From positions 620,001 through 684,000 of the forward strand of contig JAQSEB010000003.1 of assembly GCA_030063045.1 (NCBI GenBank): DNA of 64,000 bases. Reading direction: 5' to 3'. Of this stretch, positions 57,101 to 64,000 are shown in pieces; positions within the stretch are counted from its first letter, which is position 1; every line of letters starts with the position of its first letter. The translations under genes and the position numbers were made by a program. The notes beneath the pieces are model-generated. The model did no database searches. It worked only from the letters and a program-made list of their open reading frames with translations, and had not been told where the DNA came from. The stretch is from Pratylenchus scribneri. Its lineage: Eukaryota; Nematoda; Chromadorea; Rhabditida; Pratylenchidae.

Positions 57101-58203
57101 GCTTCTTCCTTCTTTCTATGAAACCAACAATTTCAGTAAAAATTTTTACCAAAATATATAATTAATTGTGGTGAAATAGAATTTTCCAATTTTTGCAAAT
57201 AAATTCCAAGTATTGAAATTTGTAGTCAACAAATTTCCATACTAATTGCAATTAAATATATAATTAGCAAATTTTACTTCTTAAAAAATAAGACTGAAAT
57301 AAAATTTTTTAATTTTTGATTTAAATTAATAAACTTTGATGCTTTAAAATGGATACAAATTAAAATTAATTAGAAAAATTTCATATAAAAAATTTATATA
57401 TTGGCTTAAAAATGGGATTTTTAAATTATTTTAAAAATTTTGAATAATGGAGTATTAAATAATTAATTGAGCAAAATTGAGGCATTTATAATTTCCCAAT
57501 CTTACAAAATATTACCCTAAATTCTCTACCCCCAAAAACTATTAAATCCGCTATAATTTGTTGAAAGATGTCCATAAATTAATTAGTTAGACCCCAAATT
57601 TTCTCAATTTTTGAATTGTTGAAAATAATTCTCTATGGTGTGTTAATAGAGAATTTTCAGTAGGTTTAAAATTATGGTATTAAAGAAACCAAGTTTTAAT
57701 TTATCACTTCTACTAAATAATTCAGTTAATATTTTTAAATCATATATTGGAAATAATTGGCTAAAATTTGATACTAAAATTCGAAAAATCTTCAAAAATT
57801 TAATAGAACTTACACTAAGCGGTCGTTTCATTGCCGATGGCGGCCCTAAAATATTGGGATTTCCTCCGCAATTTTCATTGAGCAGTGATGGATGATGAAA
57901 AGCCGCTTGTGGATCAATCGAAGCAATTGGACTAAAAAATGCCGCCCCAGCTCCCAGGAGTTCAGATTTTGGTGAACAAAATGCCGACGAACTGCTCCGG
58001 GCCAATCCCCCACCGGCCAACAATGCCGCTGCCATTGATTGTTCATTGTTTCGATAATTGGCCAATAAATTTGGTTGATTTCGGCCACCAATTGTTGTGG
58101 ATGGCCCAGTTGTGCCACCACCGGTCAAATTGTTATTGTTGCCAACCACCAAATTGCCCAGCGAACTGGAATTGGCCAACGGGGCTGCCGCCGTTGTGGT
58201 CAT
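27109..58203 (-). CDS. nhr-41: TR2/TR4-class nuclear hormone receptor (NHR-41 type), 14 exons over 31 kb
   Basis: Exons in transcript order: 58203-57814, 56803-56495, 36240-35913, 35530-35492, 35443-35303, 35039-34621, 33132-32827, 32465-32175, 31450-31116, 30539-30400, 29484-28946, 28349-27952, 27441-27408, 27357-27109. All phases agree: 1305 aa. The N-terminus is rich in Ala, Gln, Asn and Ser. The DBD (about 334-400) has [10 protein letters not shown], the P-box [32 protein letters not shown] and CRLKKC, then SVQAERRP, which marks the TR2/TR4 (NR2C) class. The hinge has poly-Ala and KRKRTTT. The LBD includes [45 protein letters not shown] and [18 protein letters not shown]; the last exon begins IPFIL, as in vertebrate TR2/TR4. 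An acidic, Ser/Thr-rich insert of about 200 residues splits the LBD before its last helices. The protein is a nuclear DR-element-binding regulator. Its second intron is 20 kb and full of repeats. Confidence 0.9.
28526..28885. repeat. 42-bp intronic minisatellite with CTTTCCGGAAAG core
   Basis: About eight and a half copies of a 42-bp unit: CTTTCCGGAAAG, a T-rich tract, AATTGACTATATT, CTTTCCGGTTG. It lies in the intron between the exons ending 28946 and starting 28349 of the NHR-41-type gene. Copies are nearly identical, with few single-base variants (ATTTG for AATTG, CTCTCC for CTTTCC). The CCGGAA palindrome is the same as in the 36-bp array at 7905-8995. Confidence 0.95.
31825..32040 (+). 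repeat. Dispersed CGGTTTT-rich repeat, copy 2
   Basis: It begins CTAGAGTTGCTCAAAG and carries TCGGTTTTTGG, TTTCTCCTATTTTCGG and AAAATTCATCGATTTTCTC, and ends near GAGACGGTCTTAAAA. It matches the reverse complement of 4145-4310 over most of its length. It lies between two exons of the NHR-41-type gene. Confidence 0.5.
37888..38475. repeat. 24-bp intronic minisatellite
   Basis: About 24 near-identical tandem copies of CAGAACAGGCGGAATTATTAAAAT. Variants include TTAGAACAGG, ACCAGAACAGG and single-base deletions near 38360 and 38408. Flanking sequence already shows degenerate units (AAGCGGAATTATAATCAG), suggesting the array grew from a local seed. Confidence 0.95.
40855..42045. repeat. Four diverged copies of a ~250-bp repeat
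   Basis: Units at about 40855-41100, 41215-41460, 41465-41700 and 41810-42045 share, in order, CCCAGAAAG, TAAATTCATTTT, GCCGACCGATTTGAGAC, ACGCATCGCTGCAGGGGAGGCGAAGATG, and GGGCAAAGGACATGACCTTTTG. They are separated by unrelated 20-110 bp spacers. ORFs seen on the minus strand recur in each copy and stop at different points, so no gene is claimed. Confidence 0.7.
42120..42480. other. GC-rich island inside the 20-kb intron
   Basis: This stretch is roughly half or more G+C, against about a quarter nearby, with words such as CGCCCCCGGGGGCG and CTCCGGGCGACC. Overlapping ORFs exist on the minus strand (one spans 42033-42452, Arg/Pro/Gly-rich, with an [17 protein letters not shown] stretch), but no domain is recognisable. 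It could be a fragment of a retroelement coding region, a transferred segment or a conserved regulatory island. Confidence 0.4.
43564..43568. repeat. Target-site duplication CAAAC, left copy
   Basis: CAAAC directly precedes the left LTR and is repeated directly after the right LTR at 50886-50890. A 5-bp duplication is typical of LTR retrotransposon integrases. Confidence 0.88.
43569..44449 (+). repeat. Left LTR (881 bp)
   Basis: It starts TGTCGCGACTTTG and ends GGGCCCGCAACA, the canonical TG...CA. I see no difference from the right LTR except a C tract of 10 against 11 bases near 43678. Candidate polyadenylation signals are AATAAA at 43608-43613 and 44336-44341; the latter lies about 110 nt before the LTR end. 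The LTR itself contains a degenerate array of CATCCATTCATTCACACATT units at about 44050-44290. ORFs inside it occur identically in the right LTR and are not genes. Confidence 0.93.
44453..44470 (+). promoter_or_regulatory. Primer-binding-like site
   Basis: TGGCGACCCTTGCAGGAT begins 3 nt after the left LTR. Its first bases (TGG) would pair with the CCA end of a tRNA. The exact tRNA cannot be named without a tRNA set from this genome. Confidence 0.6.
44640..45745. repeat. 69-bp satellite array inside the LTR element
   Basis: About 16 tandem copies of a unit of about 69 bp: GCGCATTTTGTGGCTCATTTTC, AAATTGAAAAGTTATTTTCGG, ATTTTTTAATCTGAATTTAGCT. Three kinds of unit (one with TTGCGCTTTTTG and AAAATTAAAAAAG, one with GCATTTGTGGCTCTTTTTC, one standard) recur in the same order at about 44690, 45104 and 45373. 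This indicates higher-order amplification of multi-unit blocks. Confidence 0.93.
45780..45980 (+). pseudogene. Remnant of a gag-like coding region
   Basis: One frame begins at about 45796 with [17 protein letters not shown], reminiscent of the conserved start of the BEL/Pao gag core. A neighbouring frame soon afterwards continues in coding-like composition (MANIRGYRG). The frames do not join, and the sequence runs into the satellite at about 45990. It is reported as a broken remnant; the match rests on memory of the family. Confidence 0.35.
45985..47035. repeat. ~113-bp satellite in ~450-bp higher-order units
   Basis: The word GGGTACAGCTTCAGGCCCCA, or variants (ACAACTTCAAGCCCC, ACAATTTCAAGCCCC), recurs at about 46037, 46145, 46255, 46369, 46487, 46595, 46708, 46824 and 46944, so the unit is about 113 bp. 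The first four and next four match pairwise at 450-455 bp, defining a higher-order tetramer present twice. Interrupted ORFs across it on both strands repeat with the array. Confidence 0.9.
47085..48925. repeat. 19-bp satellite array, open in all three forward frames
   Basis: Close to one hundred copies of CATTCATTGGCATTCGCCT. Variants are 18 bp (CATCATTGG...), 21 bp (CATTCTCACTGG...) and point changes (GCATTGG, AATCATTGG, GGCATTTGCC). Because 19 is not a multiple of 3, three units encode 19 codons. All three forward frames read the same peptide cycle ([19 protein letters not shown]) and stay open for about 600-680 codons. The reverse strand has TGA in the unit. I treat the long ORFs as consequences of the repeat and not as established proteins. 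Confidence 0.95.
48926..49240. repeat. ~95-bp degenerate repeats following the 19-bp array
   Basis: Three diverged blocks, each with CATTGG(C)CTTTGAGCCAT, TCTCATTGGCCTCCA, a GATCGA motif and CACATCTTGGCAATCAAGCCTCA. They contain partial 19-bp units, and may be the parent sequence from which the 19-bp array was amplified. Confidence 0.6.
49241..50003 (+). pseudogene. 3' internal region of the LTR element, no intact gene
   Basis: The composition is coding-like, but I see only short interrupted ORFs (49434-49763 and 49738-50073, the latter running into the right LTR). It may be the worn end of a former pol or accessory region. The stretch ends GGGCCGCCGGGAG directly before the right LTR, a candidate polypurine tract. 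Confidence 0.35.
50004..50885 (+). repeat. Right LTR (882 bp)
   Basis: Same sequence as 43569-44449 apart from one extra C in the C tract near 50115; it starts TGTCGCG and ends CGCAACA. Such identity implies either very recent insertion or gene conversion between the LTRs. It is followed by the right CAAAC duplication (50886-50890). Confidence 0.93.
51060..51640. repeat. Repeat family with CGACCTTTGACCG, three copies
   Basis: Blocks at about 51070-51170, 51225-51315 and 51540-51640 share GGAAAAGGAAGGACAGA, GCCAACCGGGCCGACC, TTTGACCG, CACCGGTCCGAGAGGATG and CGCGGCTGG. They differ in length and by scattered substitutions. No ORF is consistent across copies. Confidence 0.65.
51675..52210. repeat. 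~140-bp direct duplication
   Basis: The segment from GCGGCTGGCAGCAGCA through GGGGGAGATTGGCTCTCGC, GGGTCAAACATTTCGCCC and GACAGCGCGAGGTCATTTCCC occurs at about 51660-51805 and again at about 52050-52207, almost unchanged. The second copy has one small internal duplication (ATGATGGAAATTCAAATGATGG). Confidence 0.85.
53360..54330. repeat. ~400-bp direct duplication, offset ~557 bp
   Basis: Copies at about 53360-53760 and 53945-54320 share ATAATTTAGGCGAT, TATGATGTGATTGTAGGG, AATTTCTGCCAATTCT, TGGCCATTTATTTGGCTTCC, CCGATTCCTTAGTATTCT and TTATTTGCGGGGTCAT. The second has a longer C tract (9 C near 54169). Short ORFs on each strand are shared by both copies and look non-coding. Confidence 0.85.
54460..55390. 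repeat. ~220-bp tandem repeat, about four diverged copies
   Basis: Units share TAATTTATGGTAATATTTCC, AAATTAATTAAGAAAATTGC, GGGTCAT, TAGCCAAATT, CACAAATTGGCC, GATTTAATTGCCATT and CACCTTTGAAGGCTTC. Starts are near 54470, 54690, 54910 and 55140. Copies differ by 15-30 per cent by eye. Confidence 0.65.
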
Positions 58204-61200
58204 CAATTAATTTGGATAATTCCTTTGGTCGACGATGTTTTTTTTTGGCTTTAAATGTTTTCAAAATTTGTGCTTTCTTTTTTGATTTTTATTTAATAGC
58301 GAAAAAATGGTTGTTTTCTTTATTTGTTGTTCAGCCAACTCCAATCAATTGTTGATGATTTTGGGAATAGCGAAGATTACTTCTAGCGGATTTATTTTTT
58401 TCCAACATTTATAGTGCAATTTTTGTCAAAGTTTGTACATCAAATCTGAAATTTATAAAATATTTATATTTTTTTATTCAATTTTTGAATGATGGAATGA
58501 AATTTAGGAACCGAAATTTTCACATCCGGCCATTTTATAAGTGAATATTAGCTTTAAATTTAGTTAACAGATGAATTGATTAGAGAAAGAATTAAGTGAA
58601 TTTAATTGAAATTTGACAAAAAATGATCAAAAAAAAATTCTCATAGTTAATCAAAATTGGGCAGTTTATTTTGCCAGAAAATTTTAGTGAATTTTATCAA
58701 TCATTTTGATATTTTAAATTTAAGAAATACCCAATGGCACAAAAAATTTTTTCGTAATCTTTTGAAAGATTATAGGATATAGGCCTATGCGCAGTGCTTT
58801 TCAAAAAAAAATTTCCTCAATTCCATTTTCTCCAAACATAACATAAAACTTTAATCAAAATTCTAGCCTATCAAATTTCGAGCTTTGTCACATTCATTCG
58901 CGGAAATGGACTTACATTTTTGTGAAAAGTGTGAAGGATGAACACGGCACCCAAAATCACTTCAATTATGGTATTTTTATTTCTGCTTGTTTTTTGTCCA
59001 ATAATTTGTTGTTAATTTGCTTCTGCCGTTTTCTTTGTTTTGTTGTTTTTTTGATGAAGATGCCAAAAATCCAAAAATTATTTTGCTTCTTCCTAATTGT
59101 GGGTGTTTGACATTTGGATTTGGAGAATAGGTGTGGATGGCCAACAATTAATTTTTAGAGGTTGGTGGGTGAATGTGAATTGTGAAGAAAGCCGCAAAAA
59201 TAAAAATGATGAAATATGGAAAATTTTAGGGCCACCACAAAATTTTTTTTTTACTCTGCAAAATGGCAAAAAATTAATAAAATAATAAAAAAAAATTAAA
59301 CGCGTTGAAAAAGGAAAAAAATAATTATAAAATGGGAGTCTATTAATTTGTACAAAAAAATAATTAATTCACACAAATTTTTCGTGTCAAAAAAATGGCA
59401 ATATTTTAAGTATGCACAAGGCCTTATGGGCCATCCGGTATATTAGGGTAATTTAGGGATAGGCTATCATTACAGGAATCCGTAATAACCCCAATCCTAA
59501 TCACCTGTAATGCGGGATCTTTCATTTGTTATATATATAACTGTTAGAGGCAGATATAATAAAACCTTCAATGAAACTAAATTTTTGAGGAAAAGATATA
59601 AAAATTATTTTAAACATTTCAAAATATGTAAATGTAACTTTTTTAAGGACATTTAAGGCTTTCATCTTTCAAATGGCAAATTTCATTCCAGAATAGCTTG
59701 CTTCCTCTATAGGTTATGGCCAAATGAACGGCCTAAAGTGCGGACTTATTGGCAATTTTTTGGGGCTTCTCATATTTACCGTCAATTTTAAAAGTTTCAA
59801 TTTAAAAAGTGGCCTAATGGAAGTTTTGGATTATAATTGTTGCCTTTTTTCTTTGTTCATCCTCAAATTTTGATCTGCTGACAACTTCTTGACGCGGAAT
59901 ATTTTAGGCGAAAAAATATGGGATTAACTGGCTTGGTTGGAAGCAACAAATCCTTTTGGGTGCCAGCAAAACACACACAATTCTACCTGTAGAAGCGGGA
60001 AATGAGGAGAAAAGGAAGGAAGTAGCAAAATGGCAAACACAGAGGAAATTAGACGTTTTGCTTTTGGTGACATTTAAATGGCACACAAAAGAAGAAGGAG
60101 GGGGAAAGGGGAAATAGGGTAGGAGAGGGTCGCGCACATTTGGAAGAAGCTGCTAAAATTGGATAATAGGCACAAAAAAAAGTAATCAAATTTTGGCGAG
60201 AAAAAATAAGTAACATCATAAATGGGGTATGGTGGATAAATGATGTCTTGACTCTTGAGAAAGATAAAATGATGACTGATGAGAAGAAAATTAAGGAAAA
60301 AAATAAAGGCTTAAAAAGGTGAAAATTTTTATAAAAATTTTATGTATTTTTTTTTTTGGCAACTATTTGCCTAATATTGGCTCTTGTTCTTTGACAATGA
60401 TTTGAGTTTTATGTCAATGGATTAGATTTGCATTTGCAGACTTTGATGAGCCAAAAAATTAAATGAAAAAATTATGCAATTCTACAAATTGGGCCACTTT
60501 GTAATGTGGCTCGAAATTTGCTTAACAAATTTAGTCAAATATTCGAAAAATTGTGACAAATTTCAATAATGAAATGAGAATAGAGCTGCTTAAAAAAAGC
60601 AAAAAAATGTAAAAACGGAATTGGAGGAAATAAATGTTCATTCACATTTGGCATTGTCATTGGGAGCTAAAAAAATAAGTGACGATTTATTAACGAAAAT
60701 TGATGGGTTTTCTATGGGATCTATATTACTAACTTGCCGATGGAAATTTACTCAATTTCCGGAAAATTTTGACAAAAAATATTTTACCGTTTAAGATGGT
60801 GGTTAAAGAAAGTGATGCGCAGAGAATTGGATTGATGAATACACTTCGGGCTTATTAAATGACAAAAAATGAATTTTTTTATAGATAAATACAATAAAAA
60901 GGGCAAAATTCCAAGAAAAGTATGTGGGCTGTGTGCATTTAAAAAATTAAATTGGAAAAACAAATTTAAATAATGAAAAAATTGCCAAAAAAATGAAGGA
61001 CTCGCGATTATGGTGGATGTTTGTTGGGAGCTCAAATTCTAATGGGGCTAGCATTTTTTTCCGGCCAATAGAAAGTGGAGATGGGAATTTTGCCGTCGGG
61101 GATTTGGGGACATATTAAATGTGCCCTTTCCCTTTACCAAATAATTCCCTTGAGGGAGGGGAGATTGCAGCGCTTCTCCCATTTCCACTCCATTCAAGTG

Positions 61201-64000
61201 GAAAATGGCAATTGCCGGCCAATCTGCTGTTTTTTTTGCAAATGCTTTTGGTCGGGGCGTGCCAATGTGCCAATAACAAAGTTTAGCCCCTCTTCCATTT
61301 GAGAGGGGGCACAAATTGGGGGCGCCGGATACTGTATCAAATATATGGAAGGGCAAAAAGGAAGGGAAGGGAAAGGGAAGGACGGAAATATAGAAAAATA
61401 TTTTAATTTAATATTTAAAATTAATTTTTTGCCTTAAAAGGCTATTAAAATATATAATTTTATGATTTATAAAAAATCACATTTTTATGGCCAAATAATT
61501 TGGTCATAAAAAATACTTATTGTTAGGCTTTTAAGAATGTAGTTAAATTATTATTAGGATTAGACTAGCCCTCATGATAATTTTTGAGTAAAGAATGGAG
61601 TTGGGAAATCCAGAATAATGTCCAATATACATATAAGAAAATTGAAAAAATATAAACAAAAAAATTTTGTAATTTTTTCCTTGAAAACAATTTTTGATCA
61701 AAAATCAATTGGATAGGCTAGAGCAGGAGCTATAAATTTTAAAAAATAGAAAAAAATTTAATAAAAACTAATTTTTAAAAAATATTTTTTTTTAATTTTT
61801 TATTTTTTTACCTATTGGCAAATTTTAAACAAAAAATCTAATGGATAGATTATGCTGATGAAGCTCCGCATTTTATTAGAAATTAGAAAAATGAATATTT
61901 GTTTGGCATCCAAAAGAATGCAAAAAATCAAGGTGAAAGGCAAAAAGTCATTTTTCAAAATATTTGGATGTACTCCATTCTTAAAAATAATTTTTGTATA
62001 AACTTTGGCCGTTACCATTTTTTTTCTTTTTTATTAATGAAATGATTTGGCGGCTAAAATATGATATAATGGGGGAAAAAGTGAAAGGAAATGGCCGCCG
62101 GATTTAATTAGTAATGTTGGCATTTTTTGGAAGGTGGAAGGTTGTGGAATGAACGATGAATCTTGATGTTGGATTTAACGCGCATCGCACATTTTTAGCA
62201 GCGACTTTCAGCTGACTGAGGAGTTAATTTGGCAAATTAGCTTCGGAACAGAAAATACAAGGACTAAATAATTTTTGGCCGTCGGATTTACATTGTTGCT
62301 ATTTTGCCATTTGTGAGAGGTAGAGAAGGTTTGGGACAAGATTGGCACCGGAAGCAAAAAAAAAGGAAATTGTTGTGGAATTATTTATTTTAGAAATTGA
62401 AAGTGGAATTTTTCAAACATTTAAATTCTTTAATTCAACAAAATATGAGAAAATTGTAATTTTTATAGGCAAAATAATTTATTATTAGATATGAACACTC
62501 AGAAAATGAAATTTTTTATTCAAAAAATAATTTATTAAAAATATTTCAAAAATTAAAAATTTTAAATTTACTGCATATTTTTTGTGAATAAAAAAAAAGA
62601 TATTCATATAAAAAAATTTAAGTTAAATATTTTTTCAAAAATTAATTTAAATTTTTGGTAGAACTAACAAAGATATTCATATAAAAAAATTTAAGTTAAA
62701 TATTTTTTCAAAAATTAATTTAAATTTTTGGTAGAACTAACAGAAGGGTTAGTGTGCTTATTCGTTCCTTTTTCATGAATACAGTATATTTTCGGAATTG
62801 GAATCGAAAAAGAACTAAAATAACGTAAATTGGAATTCGGATTTCCGACCCCATATGTCCCCATATCTGCTGTTTGAGGATGAACCTCGATTGGATAGAA
62901 AATAAAGTGTGCGCCTCACATTTCAGCTGGATGAGACATTTAGCACAGGAGTTAATTTGCCAAATTGGCTTCTGCTCTATTAAATAAAAAAATAAGCGTA
63001 CATCAAAATAGGGGGAGGCAAATAACCTTTTTGGCAAAATCATCCGACAACGGAATTGTAGTAGGAGGGGATTTATTGTAAGGAGGAGGAAAGTGTGAAT
63101 GAATTAATTATATTATGGCCGAAGTGCGCAAAACGCCGGAAGGCAATTCATTCTCAAAAAGAGACATATCCGGCAATAGGATGTAATGACTTGGCTCATT
63201 CATTTTTATATTATTGGCATTTTTGGGGTTGGATGGCAAGCGCAAAAATATTATTAATTGGTTCGGGATTAAAAAATAATAATTGGCACAATTGCAAATT
63301 GGCCTCAGGGCATCTTAAAAAAATTATAACCAAATCTAAGGCCACAGAAAGAATGTAAAAATTAAAATTGAAATAAAGTGGCTGAAGATGAAATTATATG
63401 ACTGTCAACATGATAGGGTTGCTCACGGATCATTGTAGGTTAATCGAACCGAAGAAGCCAAATTCAATGATTTTATTGTTGGCATTTTGGGTGTGAAAAA
63501 TAGACCCAACACCCAATGGAAGCTACTTTAATTTAATGAACTCGGTTAATTGATAAAATTATAAAATAGCCTTATTGATACTAATAATAAAAATTGGAAC
63601 AAAAAATATTATTATTAATGCCATTCTTAAGAGCCGAGAGACTAAAAGGCATAAAGTGGCCCGAAAAGCATGAAAACGAAAGTTTAAATTTTTAATTTTT
63701 AGAAATAAAAGATGGGCATTTAGGCTATTTATTGGAATGCCTTTGATGAACGAGCCATATTCAATTTTATATTGTTGACATTTTTAGAGAAAAGTAAGTT
63801 CGATTGGCTGGTGTCAGCTCAATTTTCACAATTAATTGGTCAGATTCTATATTAGCCTCATTAATAATAATAATTGGGAAAATTATGGATGAAATAACGC
63901 CAAAAGACAGGAAAATTATTAAGGTCATTGATGGAAGAATGCGAAATTTGTCTTTATATTTGGGCCATATTCTATTTTATATTGTTGGCATTTTTACAGG
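58204..64000. other. Upstream region of the NHR-41-type gene, no recognised gene
   Basis: The CDS starts at ATG 58203, with an in-frame TAA two codons upstream, so coding does not continue into this region without splicing. The only ORFs are short and domain-free. It contains a 73-bp tandem duplication (62598-62743) and, from about 62040, loosely related blocks around the words TTGTTGGCATTTTT and GGCCATATTC (near 62110, 63480, 63770 and 63980), probably diverged repeats. The promoter should lie in or near 58204-59500, but no clear element is visible. Confidence 0.45.
62598..62743. repeat. 73-bp perfect tandem duplication
   Basis: Two adjacent copies starting AGATATTCATATAAAAAAA and ending GGTAGAACTAACA look identical. 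It is a recent local duplication in upstream DNA. Confidence 0.85.

Noticed and set aside
57643..57813. Extension of the first NHR-41-type exon into the downstream ORF
   Set aside because: A consensus donor AGT|GTAAGT at 57814/57813 ends the Ala/Ser-rich coding part; the following residues are AT-rich intron translation.
1..64000. tRNA, rRNA, spliced-leader RNA or other structured RNA genes
   Set aside because: I looked for T-loop GGTTCRANNCC motifs and a nematode SL1-like leader and found none; a covariance-model scan was not possible.

Overview
The window is eukaryotic nuclear DNA, most probably from a nematode. Compact, fairly GC-balanced exons are separated by very AT-rich introns with short consensus TTTTCAG acceptors. 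The two large genes are nuclear hormone receptors with nematode-type architecture, and a secreted saposin-like gene fits too. Three inferred introns use GC instead of GT donors, a habit reported in some plant-parasitic nematodes, but the sequence does not fix the genus. All exon models were assembled by hand from reading frames, splice signals and family knowledge. I ran no alignments.

Layout. 1-2279: AT-rich upstream DNA. 2287-11833 (+): a 14-exon nuclear receptor resembling C. elegans NHR-31; one ligand-domain intron is almost entirely a 36-bp minisatellite. 11834-14141: intergenic, with diverged tandem repeats. 14142-17791 (+): a 10-exon multi-pass membrane protein of unknown family, with a hAT-type MITE in its last intron. 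18661-19489 (+): a probable small secreted protein. 19955-20690: a foldback/inverted-repeat element. 20770-21010 (-): an orphan exon-like ORF. 21866-23171 (-): a five-exon secreted saposin-like protein. 23172-27108: intergenic, with a second hAT-like MITE. 27109-58203 (-): a 14-exon TR2/TR4-class nuclear receptor (nhr-41 type, about 1305 aa). 58204-64000: its upstream region, without recognisable genes.

Intron 2 of the nhr-41-type gene is about 20 kb (36241-56494) and is a repeat sink. It holds a 24-bp minisatellite, several families of 200-550 bp duplications, a GC-rich island, and a 7.3-kb LTR element (43569-50885). That element has near-identical 881/882-bp LTRs starting TG and ending CA, a 5-bp target duplication CAAAC, and a primer-binding-like site. 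Its coding region is replaced by three satellite arrays (69 bp, about 113/450 bp, 19 bp). It looks like a recently moved, non-autonomous, BEL/Pao-like element that carries satellite DNA. The 19-bp array is open in all three forward frames and repeats the same 19-residue peptide in each.

The genes do not form an operon or pathway. The two receptors are transcription factors read towards each other from opposite ends of the window, with a membrane protein and small secreted proteins between them. The most unusual material is the satellite-bearing LTR element, and the two different intronic minisatellites, one in each receptor gene, that share a CTTTCCGGAAAG palindrome.
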